From assembly GCA_001692895.1 (NCBI GenBank), contig KV748211.1:558001-622000 (forward strand): a stretch of DNA of 64,000 bases. Direction: 5' to 3'. How positions within the stretch are numbered: position 1 is the stretch's first letter; each line of letters opens with the position of its first letter. Below, one piece after another: positions 47,050 through 56,500 of this stretch. Both the position numbers and the translations under genes were made by a program. Origin of the DNA: Cenococcum geophilum 1.58. Lineage: Eukaryota; Ascomycota; Dothideomycetes; Gloniales; Gloniaceae. The notes under the pieces were generated by a model that searched no databases, was not told where the DNA came from, and saw only the letters and a list, made by a program, of their open reading frames with translations.

Positions 47050-49303
47050 TAACTAGCAGCGCCAGATTATAATAAAGGGGTAGATTACTGTAACTATAAT
47101 AAACTAAAATATAATACTATTATATATTACCCTCTACGCGCTAGCTACCCTTTATATCCTATATACTGTACTATCTACCTTAAGAGTAGGTAAATATCGC
47201 GAAGAATTAGGCTTCTATGCGGTATAGAAAAAATATTACGTAAAGTAGAACCCTATACTATAGCAAGGCAATTTAATTGCCCCGTTATAAAGCCTAATAA
47301 ACAGTTAGGCCGCCCTCCTAACTTATTATTATAAGTTTATTAAAGCTCCTTTTTATATACTTAGTAAAAAATACCTAATTTATATTATAAAAGTTAACTA
47401 GGTCGTTATTTAAAGTATATTAGATATAAGACTCTAGACTATCTAGTATCTTTTAGGAAAGTAAGGTGTATGCAAAAGCTAAATAGTTTTACTAAACTAA
47501 TATACTTATCCTTTACCTATCTCATAGAAAAGTAAATAAAGACGCTATAAGTTAAGTAGTAGCTCCTAAGATAATCTAGATCTTAAAGGGGATAATATTA
47601 GGCTCTATACCGTAACTATCTCTATTAAAAGGTAAGGCTGTTATTAATGTGCTATAGTACGACCTATTATTATTAATTTTAATAACGTTATCCTAACGGA
47701 TAGTCCTATTCTTGTTAGACGAAAGCCTATAAACCCTAAGCAACCGCAAGATATCTAAAACCTATACTTAAAAGAAACGTATATATTACTTAAATAAACA
47801 ACCGCTATAGGATGACTTTAGATAATATATAAAGTAGCTACTTAGCCTAGTTAATATAAAGATATACGGTATCGCTTAGATATGTCTTATTATATAAGTA
47901 ATAACAGGCTCTATGCCTAAAGAGCTCTATCTTTCTCCTTAGCTAGAACTAAATATAAGCGGTCTAAATATACTAATAAAGCAGATATAGAAAGAGGTAA
48001 TTACTATTATAGAGTATTAAGTATGCTACTAGGGCTAGTAGTATATAAGGTTCGTAGTCCTTAAATTTAATAGTACTATACTAACCAATTTTCTAGCTAT
48101 ATAACTAGCTTAGCGTATTTTAGTATTATATAATAAATATAGTACGCAATACCGTTGCTAGGAGCTATTACTGCCTTAAACTAGATACTAAGGCTATAGT
48201 AAAGGAAGTAGCGGAACTACTTAAGGATAACCGCTTTATGCTTAGTAGCCTAATTAGTACTCTGCCTTTTACTATACCTAACTAACTAAGGCTAGGATAG
48301 AGAAACAAGATTTAGGGCGCTAATTATTACACGTTATATTAAGCGCGTATTCTTTAATACTAGGCTAAGGTTACTTGCCCTTAATAAAAATAGTACTAAT
48401 CTCTTCTCGCCTATTATAGCTAATATAATATAGCTTATATACGTAGCAATTTAATATACTTTTAAGGACTATAGAAGCGGAATATAAGTTATTTATAAGT
48501 TTAAAGCCAACGCTATAATTATAGGTAAATCTATAGGAAGCCTTTTACTATACTTACTAAAGCGTATTATATATAGTTGGGAGTAACTATAGAATACCTA
48601 GAAGAGCTACTAACTTAAGTATAATAAAAGGTTATGTAGGCTACTTCTATAATAAGTTAATAAAATACGGAATATAACTAGAGATAAGATACTATAGACT
48701 TAGTAGGCAATTAGTAATCTATTTAAGGATATTATAAAAGATCTAGAGGAACTAGATCCTAAGTATAATAATAGGTTTACTTAATAACCGCATACTATAA
48801 GTATAAACACATAATATTATATTAATCGCATCGCAACGTTATATCATAATACTTGCTATATACTATAGTACTTTACCACCATTTCCTCTATTATAATATT
48901 GCGCTATTTTAATTATTATATGCGGGCTAATAAAGATAATATAATAGGATAACGGTAGCCTAGTATATTTATTATAAAGAATAAACCCTAAAACCATATA
49001 CAAGGTCTCCTTTTCGCAGTATACTAATAAGATAATTTTAATGCTATATAACTATAATATTAACGCTATTTAAGCGCGCATTAAATAAATTTAAGGTAAT
49101 AATAAACAGAAAACAGGAATTAATTACTATATCTTATAGTATACTTTCGCCAGCGAGTTTAAGGTTATAGATATTACGGATAGTGCTATACTAGAGGATA
49201 TAAAGGCCCGCCTATAAAGTAGAGATAGACTAGTAATACTAGAATTTGCTAATAAAGAGGATAAAAGTAAAGAAGGTAGCGGAATAAATAGGGAAAATAA
49301 TAG
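47050..49303 (+). pseudogene. Unidentified gene of the giant element, part 1
   Basis: Plus-strand coding composition with TAG/TAA interruptions. Recognisable blocks: FNCPVIKPNKQLGRPPN near 47,270-47,320; LDTKAIVKEVAELLKDNRFM near 48,180-48,240; and FASEFKVIDITDSAILEDIK near 49,145-49,205. The C-terminal part is acidic and Lys/Ser/Asn-rich (NKEDKSKEGSGINRENNS). The family is not recognised; the size (over 2 kb) suggests a large protein. It is cut at 49,303 by a 2.2-kb LTR element and continues at 51,507. Confidence 0.45.
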
Positions 49304-49514
49304 TGTCGGTATCACCCGGGGGGTACTGCAATTGCAATAAGTAGTTCTGGTTCTTGGTTTTTATTCGTGTCTTATTATCGTCTACCAAAAGAGAAAGAAA
49401 GGTCGGGCTATCTATCGGGCCGTAGGCAGTCAGGTGACCTACGCTACGCCATGCGGTCCCTGCCCCATAACGCTTTACGCATAATACGATTTACAACCTC
49501 TACTTATACAGATA
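49304..49514 (+). repeat. 5' LTR of the 2.2-kb element
   Basis: 211 bp, highly similar to the 3' LTR (222 bp). The length difference comes from small insertions such as GGGGTAGTAAA in the 3' copy. Confidence 0.9.
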
Positions 49515-49604
49515 CTGGCGACCATTTACAAAAGGAAAGAAGGTAAGAAGTATAAAGGAAAAGTATATAGGTCAACAGGTCGCACAGGGCCAGTAATCGC
49601 GCGA

Positions 49605-49735
49605 ATGTCTCGGGTATTGCGAAATATTACGGATATTGCAGACGTTGCGGATATCGTTACGGATATTGGCGGATATCGCTACGGATATTGCGGATATTGC
49701 GGATTATCGTGAACATTCGGATATTGCGGGGAGAC
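49605..49735 (+). repeat. GGATATTGC-type short tandem repeats
   Basis: About ten degenerate copies of (A)CGGATATTGC / CGGATATCG within the 2.2-kb LTR element. Confidence 0.8.
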
Positions 49736-49974
49736 AGGTAAGCGCGTGCAGGGTGTTACTGAGGTGGTCCAAGTATCTAGGTTGTTCCTCCTCCCCCTGG
49801 GTCTGGTTGCTGTTGTCGGGTAAAATTGCAATAGGGTATGCTGTTGTCGGCCCAGGTTGCCGAGGGTCGTACTGCTGCTGCTGGGCAGGCTGCTGAAAAT
49901 TATACTGTTGCTAGTTAGGTTGCTAGGGTATAGATGCAACAGGTGGTTAAGGCGTCACAGGGGTATTCCGTAGA

Positions 49975-50395
49975 GGGAGCTATAACGTTTGTAGAGGGAA
50001 CGTAACGTTTGCAGAGGGAGCCGTAACATTTGTAGGCGGGGCCGTGACGTTTATAGGCGGAGCCGTGACCGTTTATGGGCGGAGCTTGCGCGGACGGAGC
50101 TTGCGCGGACGGGGCTTGCGTAGGCGGAGCTTATGCGGACAGGAGCTTGCGCGGGCGGAGCTTGTGTGGACGGAGCTTGCGCGGACGGAGCTTGTGCAGG
50201 CGGAGCTTGTGCAGGCGGAGCTTGTGCGGACGGGCTTGCGTAGACGGAGCTTGCGCGGACGAGGCTTGTGGGGGCGGAGCTTGCGCGGACAGAGCTTGCG
50301 CGGGCGGAGCTGTGGGTGGACGGAAGCTTGCGCGGACGGGAGCTTGTGTAGGCGGAGCTTGTGCAGCCGAGCCGTAACGTTTGGTAGGCGGAGCT
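49975..50395 (+). repeat. 15-bp GC-rich minisatellite (GGAGCTTGCGCGGAC)
   Basis: About 20 variant units, flanked by longer units containing GAGCCGTAACGTTTGTAGGC. Because 15 is a multiple of three, several frames stay open on both strands (Ser-Leu-Arg-Gly-Arg, Ala-Glu-Leu-Val-Gln and Gln-Ala-Pro-type repeats). No start context or conserved domain supports translation. Confidence 0.85.
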
Positions 50396-50532
50396 ATAAC
50401 GTTTATAGGCAAGGGGAGCTCGGCGAGGAAGGTTATTTAAGACAGCTGAAGCTGGGGTGGCAGACGACATCAGAGTTAATGGACGTAATTAAGACGGCGG
50501 TTAATGACATATAAATTAAAAGGCCTTCAGTA

Positions 50533-50727
50533 CTAAATGAATAGTCTAATTTCTTCATCTGACCATTCCGTACGGCCCTCACTCTGAGCGACGTCGTACA
50601 GTGCTTGTGGTACTGACTTGCTCTTTATAATTAAAGACCCATACTCTATTACGTCGGAGTAGTTGTTTAAGTCCCTTAAGTTCAGACCTGTCGGCGTCTT
50701 TAAATGTCTGCACCGTAAAATTATCAA
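50533..50727 (-). CDS. Small hypothetical frame (64 aa) in the 2.2-kb LTR element
   Basis: Minus strand, ATG start, residues of normal composition (NLRDLNNYSDVIEYGSLI, EGRTEWSDEEIRLFI). It lies between the minisatellite and the 101-bp repeat, in a region without RIP. It could be the tail of a gag or of a captured gene, read antisense to the LTR orientation inferred from the primer-binding site. No known domain was recognised. Confidence 0.35.
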   Translation of the reverse strand: MIILRCRHLKTPTGLNLRDLNNYSDVIEYGSLIIKSKSVPQALYDVAQSEGRTEWSDEEIRLFI

Positions 50728-50986
50728 AGTCCTCTTGGTAAATTCCCATAAGCTCTTATCCTTAAAGGTTATACTTGGTATAACTCTTTATATTTAAAGT
50801 CAATATAGTTAGTGATATCCTTCCGCAGTGGTCTCCGTGGTTAGGGTTATTCCGTTGGCCCAAGTTTAGACGTTGGGTTCCTGTGTTGGACATAACGGGT
50901 GTAGATTGTAGTAGAGGTAGGGGGTGCTGCTGAAGCTGCTGGGTTGTAGGGTGTACTGGCGCTCAGTAAAGAGGTCGTACTGGGTA

Positions 50987-51185
50987 TTAATTTGCGTAAT
51001 GGACGCGAACCGGGACGAAGCCTTGGGTAGGAGCCAGTTCTTTAAGTTCCCAGGGGCCTTGGTAGGAAGGGTTCTCCCTGTCAGTGGTAAATTTGCGTGA
51101 TGGACGCGAACCCAAAACAAGCCTTGGTAGGAGTCGGTTCTTTGAGTTCCCAGGGCCTTGGTAGGAAGGGTTCTCCTTAGCAAAC
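50987..51185 (+). repeat. 101-bp tandem duplication
   Basis: Two units starting near AATTTGCGTAATGGACGCGA (50,988) and AATTTGCGTGATGGACGCGA (51,089), each followed by GCCTTGG...GGAAGGGTTCTCC. A partial third similarity (GCCTTGGTAGGAGCGATCG) follows at about 51,203. Confidence 0.85.
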
Positions 51186-51279
51186 GCGACGTGATCGACG
51201 GGCCTTGGTAGGAGCGATCGCGTGTGTCTCCTCTCTTCGTAATAAACACCGGATTCTGATCTGTGATATCACTGATCAG

Positions 51280-51501
51280 TGTGGGTATCACCCGGGGGTA
51301 CTGCAATTGCAATAAGTAGTTCTGGTTCTTTGGGTTTTATTCGTGTCTTATTGTCGTCTACCAAAAGAGAAAAGAAAGGGGTAGTAAAGGTCGGGCTATC
51401 TATCGGGCCGTAGGCAGTCAGGTGACCTACGCTACGCCATGCGGTCCCTGCCGCATACGCTTTACGCGTAATACGATTTACAACCTCTACTTATACAGAC
51501 A
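51280..51501 (+). repeat. 3' LTR of the 2.2-kb element
   Basis: 222 bp, TGTGGGTATCACCC to ACAGACA, followed by the TSD AATAG. Confidence 0.9.
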
Positions 51502-51506
51502 AATAG

Positions 51507-51732
51507 TAATAAAAAGGATAAGAGTAAAGAAGGCAGTGGGATAAATAGGGAAAATAATAGCAAAAATAAAGACAATTAGGGGTTTAATGGTGTAGTACTA
51601 CTATTATAGCGGGACTTATATAAATATTAAACTTAAAATAGCAGGTTAACTAAAGGGCGTTATTAGGCGTATTAAGGTTATATTATACTACTATTAGGTT
51701 AAAATATATTCTTTATATAGTGTGTACTAGGC
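51507..51732 (+). pseudogene. Unidentified gene of the giant element, part 2
   Basis: The frame interrupted by the LTR element continues with NKKDKSKEGSGINRENNS, a second copy of the sequence just left of the insertion. Removing the insertion and one TSD places the two copies 54 bp (18 codons) apart, an in-frame tandem repeat in the original gene. Beyond about 51,600 (FNGVVLLLQRDLYKY) the frame enters a 27-bp minisatellite. Confidence 0.45.
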
Positions 51733-51867
51733 GCGTAGAATAAGTAAAGAATATTAACTGTATAGAATAAGTAAAGGGTACTAACTGCGTAGACTAAGTA
51801 AAGTATACTAATTACGCGGAATGGGTAAATACTACTAACTACGTAAACTAAGTAAATACTATTAAGT
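51733..51867 (+). repeat. 27-bp minisatellite x5
   Basis: Units begin at 51,733, 51,760, 51,787, 51,814 and 51,841, with a consensus near GCGTAGAATAAGTAAA followed by TACTAACT. Confidence 0.8.
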
Positions 51868-52004
51868 ACGCGGGAAGAGCAACGCTTATCTATTATTTAA
51901 AGTAAGTCAGATATATAGAATGCGTAAGGGGGGTATTATATATTAATTATATATTAAGTATAGAGAGAGCTTAATAGAATAAAGGCACTACTTATTTGGG
52001 TAGC

Positions 52005-52335
52005 TATAAATACATAATTAGCTACACCACGTTATTAGATATAGTAGTATATTTACACCGCGTTATTAAATACGGTAGTATACTATATTATATTATTAGA
52101 TATAGCAGTATGCTATACCGTATTATTAAATACGGTAGAATACTATACCGCGTTATTAGATTCGGTAGTATACTTATACCGCATTACTAGATACGGCAGT
52201 ATGCTATACTACGTTATTAGATACAGCAGTATGCTATACTACGTTATTAGATACGGCAGTATACTATATCGCGTTATTAGATGCGGCAGTATGCTGCACC
52301 GCGTTATTAGATATGGCAGTATGCTGTACCTAAGT
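52005..52335 (+). repeat. 30-bp minisatellite, about 11 units
   Basis: Unit core CGTTATTAGATACGGCAGTA + TGCTATACTA. The 30-bp period keeps a frame open (Y-V-I-R-Y-G-S-M-L-Y), which explains two spurious reading frames here. It sits just inside the right end of the giant element. Confidence 0.88.
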
Positions 52336-52364
52336 CAATACTATACGCTATATATTATAGTGCG

Positions 52365-52412
52365 TAGATTGCGCATTTGGCCGCTAAATGCCGCCAAATG
52401 CTGTAAAAATGC
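52365..52412 (-). repeat. Subterminal GCATTT repeats, right
   Basis: GCGCATTTGGCCGCTAAATG, then CCGCCAAATGC and AAAAATGC. These mirror the AGCATTT...AAATGCGGCATTT words inside the left end. Confidence 0.75.
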
Positions 52413-52432
52413 TGGTAAATTTTTTCCTGACG
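52407..52432 (-). repeat. Right terminal inverted repeat of the giant element
   Basis: Its reverse complement starts CGTCAGGAAAAAATTTACCA; 24 of 26 bases match the left TIR. Confidence 0.85.
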
Positions 52433-52658
52433 CAGATAGGAAGTCACGGTGTAGTTAGTTAGCTGGTAAAAAAGCAATTGGTAAGAAGAAAAGAAAAGAG
52501 TATATTAAAGGAAAACTATAGGTCTATTTTTTCCTAAGTAAGTTATTAAGGACTTTAGGGCTTTAAACTAATCTATATAACTTATAAAAGGCCTAGGCTT
52601 ACCTAAAGCTATACCTAATCTAGATATTAAATCTAGGGGGCTAAATTACACTACTATA
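52433..52658 (-). repeat. Long half of the LTR split by the giant element
   Basis: It starts CAGATAGGAAGTCACGGTG as in LTR1-3 and ends ACTATA followed by TACCTCCCCTACCTAAG, equivalent to the LTR1/internal junction. With 19,192-19,218 it forms one approximately 251-bp LTR of a related but diverged family. Its partner LTR is not in the window. Confidence 0.75.
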
Positions 52659-53169
52659 TACCTCCCCTACCTAAGTTATTATCCCTTAACAACTTCTAAA
52701 ACTCCTTACTCCTTATACTTCCCTATCTTTAAAATAACGGCGTAGTAGGTAACCGTATACGCTCCTTACCCTTACTATAAACCTAAGATAGTAAATAAGG
52801 AGACTCTATTCTGGTTAAATGAGACCGCTCTTATCCGCCTGTTTAAGCAGTATAAGAGGTATTAGACTAATAGTTTTTTTATATCTTTCTATCTACTTAA
52901 TTCTATCCTATAACTCTTTAGGTAACTTTATATAACTTTAGCCTTCTGTAATAATAGAGGGTACCTTACTTAGGTTTATTGTAATAGTTAAAGGATTAAT
53001 TCTATTACTAATGTAGTAGAAGTATAAGCGGCTATTAAAGCGCTCTATTTTAGTTATGTATATAAGATAGAACACATCCTTATAGTTTTTAATAGCTCTA
53101 AAACGGTAGAAATATATCTATTTCCTAACTTCATTCCCATTACTATTAAAAAGGAGGTTATAATCTTAA
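52659..53169 (-). pseudogene. Internal end of the outer LTR element / C-terminal part of a minus-strand remnant
   Basis: Next to the LTR is a minus-strand purine tract (rev. comp. of CCTCCCCTACCTAAG). Minus-strand reading beyond it has coherent blocks such as FYRFRAIKNYKDVFYLIYIT near 53,030-53,100. The sequence continues at 62,094 when the gypsy element is removed. Whether it belongs to the LTR element or to a separate gene is unclear. Confidence 0.35.
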
Positions 53170-53588
53170 TGTTATGGACGCTTTAAGTACAATATTACAA
53201 CTACTTGGAGAAGAGTCGGAAGAAGCTAGTTAGTTAATTTAGGCACGGTCTAGGATGGAGCCGATAGAGCTATGTAATAAGGAATAGTAACTAAGGTTAT
53301 ATAATATTGTACGTAGTGTACGCAGTATATAAAGGGAACGTATATATAATACGTATAATACGTACCTTATATATAAAGGGGATTTCTTAGGAGTATGGTT
53401 GTGTATTTAAAGGACTATAGTCCCTACCTAGATAGTTCTCTCCTTTGTAGTAAATCTTAGAATATAATTAGAGTTAATCTGTTAGGCAACCACTCCACTA
53501 GTTATTATTACATTGTTAACTATTCTATACCTATATACCTAGCCTATTAACAAGTTCACCGTAGTACCTATTATAAGGCTTCGTTATA
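53170..53588 (+). repeat. 5' LTR of gypsy element
   Basis: Starts TGTTATGGACGC, ends TTCGTTATA. Differences from the 3' LTR are transitions in both directions of mutation (each copy keeps some C or G that the other lost). Confidence 0.93.
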
Positions 53589-53739
53589 TATTTACTACTA
53601 AGGTTATAGTAAAAGAAGTTAAATAATATGCCACTAAAAGCACTAGCTATAATGCCGTTAACGGCAGCAACTATATTAAGATTAGGTAACGATACTAGTA
53701 TAGTAGAAGACACTGACTTTTAGTTAGTTATCGTTAGAT

Positions 53740-56500
53740 AACTATAGGAAATAGTTAATTAATTAACGGACAATAATAAGATACTTAAAGAAAGGATTAG
53801 TGGGATCGGAGCAGCTAAGGTTAAGTTACCCTTAATTAAGCGATTTTTAGAAGAAAAGTTGAAACTTAAGGAATTCCTTACGTAAATGCACTTTAAGGTT
53901 ATATAAGAAGGAGTTAAACTAGGAACGCCTATAGATTAAGTCACTTATATAGGATTATTCTTAACGGGAAGAGCACTTAAGTGGTTTAAATCTTACCTTA
54001 TGGAAATACAAGAATATGGGATAATAACTACTAATTAAGAAGTCCGATATATGTTCTTAAGTTAAAATAGGTTCGCGGAACGGTTAATATAGATATTTAG
54101 AGACCCAGAGGCAACTATAATAGTAGAAAGAAAGCTTTAAAACCTAGTATAGAGAACTTCAGCAATTGAGTATATAACGCAGTTTTAAATATTGGTAATA
54201 TAGGTTAAATAAAACGATAAGGCGCTTATAGCACAGTATAAATAGGGACTTAAGGTAAAAGTCTAGGACGTAATTATTCTGATAGAAGATGCGGACACTC
54301 TTAGGAATTTAATTAATTAAGTAATTAAAATTAATAATAGGATTTACTAAAGAGAGTAGACTAAGAAGGGTTAGGATAGAGTTCTATAGTTATATAAGGT
54401 ATAGGGCACATAACGATAAAGTTAAAGTTAAAAACTATAGTATAGCGTAGAGCTAATAGACCTAAGTAGTACTAAACAATCTAGAAAATGGAATAAGAAA
54501 TTATGGAAACCTAGAGGATAAGGATTAAGTGATTAAAGGTCTAAGGAGTAGAGGCTAAACTAGGAATTATAATAGTAGAAGACGTTTAGGCGGACTCTAT
54601 AGTAAGAAAAATGGGTTAAAGAAGGAGCTTACATAAATTGCGAAAAATAGGGTTATTACGTTAAAGACTATAAGAGTAGTTAGAATTACTACGTAGTAAA
54701 AGGAATAAGACTAGTAGACGATATATATATATAAAGGGATAATAATATGCTATAAGGAACAAAGGAATGTTTAATTAAAAGTTTTACGTTTTGTTACAAT
54801 AATGTATACTAAATTTATAAAGACGCTAAGTATAGCGTAAGCTATTAGCTATAAAAGCCAAAAACTGTAGAATATAGAGGAACTAATAAACTAGATTATA
54901 GATCGGATTTTAAAGACGATAAACTTAATATAGGCGAAACATTTTATGATAATAAGGTAATAAGAGTAGCTTACTAGAAGTATATAGACTTTAGAGATGT
55001 TATATAAGAGGTAAAGAATAATTCTACTATAGAATAAGGAATATTAGTTGGGATTAAGACCTCACTAGATATGATATCTATCGCTTCGCGAGATATAGGA
55101 GAAGTAGGATAGTAAACCACTTCGGTACTTAATAAAGGTAAAAGGCCAAAGGCTTAAGATTCTTAAGATAAGATAAGGTAAGCTTAAAGACCTATAACAG
55201 ACGATAACTAATAGAGTAGAGTAACGGCTTAGTTTAGTAATATATAAATAAGCTTAGGACAAAGTTTCTAAAGAATATAAGACTCTTAAGATAAGATAAG
55301 TGAGATTTAAGACTCTTAAAATAAGATGAAAACACTAGTAAAGCCTAGTTAGACTAAGGCTAGAGCGAAGCTTAAGATAGAAGTAAGCTTAGGATTAAGA
55401 ATCCTATAAAACTAAGATTTTTAGAAATAAATAAGGACTACTAAAGAAATTGCGAATAGAATCTAGCAATAGGATCGAAATGTTAATACTAAGATTAAGA
55501 AGTAAGAAGACTTTAAGGATCTAAGCGCGAGACGTAAACTAAAAGAAACTATAGAAGAATTCCGGTAGAGAATTATCGCATAGCAAGAATAGAAACTAGA
55601 TAAGAGATTTAGTATATTAGGACGTATAAGGGACAGAGCACTAGTATAAAGAATTACTAATAGGCCTAGAGTAGGCATACTAAAAGCTAAGTAGCTTATT
55701 AAACTGGAAAACAAAGAGGATTTAGGGATCCCTACTAGGTTTAAAGAATAATATATAAAAGGCTATTATAATATAGTAATAAGAAGATACTTTCTTACGG
55801 ATAAGCCGTATATACTCTAATAGCTATATTAAAAGTAGTATAGATAGCGATACAATAATAAGTAGGAAGATTTCTATATGTAGTTGGATAAGCGAGTTAT
55901 CTAGAACTACCCTATTATAGAGAAGGCCATAACTTATATTAAAGGAGCCTTAATTATAACATTAAAGGATCTAGAGGAATAATTGGAGGATTAAAGGAGC
56001 GAAAGATGTATCTTAGTACTTGTGAATAAAGTCACAACGTTTAGATTAACACGGTAAAGGTTTAAACTTAAAAATAAAGACGAATTAAGAGTTAACCCGA
56101 AGCACTTAGTATACTATACGCTATTATGGATTATATGCGTAGATAATATATATAAAATATATAAGAATCTAAAAGAAAAGAATTGGAAATACCCTATAAG
56201 GATATATTGGGCGCCAGATAAGCAATAGTATAGAAATACTAAGTATATATATAGCTGGCATCTAGTAGAAATCTAAGAAGAAGAAGATTTAATACTTTAA
56301 CCAGGAAGATTTCTTACGGAAAAATGCTTAGACGGATAATAGTGGTGGGAATACCTAGAGAATATATGTCTATAGTATATTAAAATAAAAAGCAAACTAG
56401 GTATTAGTTAAAGGATAAGCTAAATACAGCAGGATTAAATAGCTAATAGTTAGGAAAAGTGGAGGCCTATAGAACTAGAGGGAGCTAGTAGTAGACCCTT
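53740..56500 (+). pseudogene. Gypsy gag remnant with zinc knuckle
   Basis: The gag core is readable at about 53,865-54,360: LFLTGRALKWFKSYL near 53,960-54,005 and NRFAEQLIQIFRDPEATIVV near 54,066-54,125, with TAG for Gln. A degenerate CCHC knuckle, YINCEK*GYYVKDY, lies near 54,633-54,675; Cys and His positions are partly Tyr. Between 55,000 and 56,500 the frame is poorly resolved and has repeated acidic/Lys-rich stretches. Gag would package the element RNA. Confidence 0.7.

Larger units (their letters stand above)
49304..51501 (+). mobile_element. 2.2-kb non-autonomous LTR element, not RIP-mutated
   Basis: Direct repeats 49,304-49,514 and 51,280-51,501 start TGTCGGTATCACCC / TGTGGGTATCACCC and end ACAGATA / ACAGACA. 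AATAG flanks both sides (49,299-49,303; 51,502-51,506). CTGGCGACC begins directly after the 5' LTR, a good primer-binding site (complement of a tRNA 3' end GGTCGCCA). The interior lacks any pol domain and is made of minisatellites, a 101-bp tandem repeat and one possible short gag-like frame. GC content and CA/TG use differ strongly from the surroundings, so it is a late insertion. Confidence 0.88.
19219..52432. mobile_element. Giant (33.2-kb) TIR transposon with Plavaka-type transposase and two helicases
   Basis: The left end (CGTTAGGAAAAAAGTTACCA, then GCATTT) and the reverse complement of the right end (CGTCAGGAAAAAATTTACCA, then GCATTT) agree at 24 of 26 bases. Both ends are followed inward by clusters of GCATTT/AAATGC. 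The flanks form a continuous LTR when the element is removed, with CA duplicated (19,217-19,218; 52,433-52,434). Inside are a SNF2-like helicase (minus), a CCHC/UPF1-like helicase (plus), an unidentified minus remnant, a Plavaka-type transposase (plus) and an unidentified plus gene. Subtracting the nested tandem LTR elements, MITE and 2.2-kb LTR element with their TSDs leaves about 19.6 kb. All native genes are RIP-damaged. That the helicases travel with the transposase is inferred from their position between matched ends; an earlier nested insertion without visible ends cannot be excluded. Confidence 0.72.

Noticed and set aside
50044-50514. Overlapping frames on both strands with pentapeptide-like repeats (Ala-Glu-Leu-Val-Gln type)
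   Set aside because: A 15-bp minisatellite keeps every frame open on both strands; no start context, no conserved residues outside the repeat.
52005-52335. CRISPR-like regular array
   Set aside because: Units are contiguous 30-bp tandem repeats without unique spacers, in a fungal genome.
51996-52458. Tyr/Ile-rich frames (…YVIRYGSMLY…)
   Set aside because: Produced by the 30-bp minisatellite; there is no support for translation.
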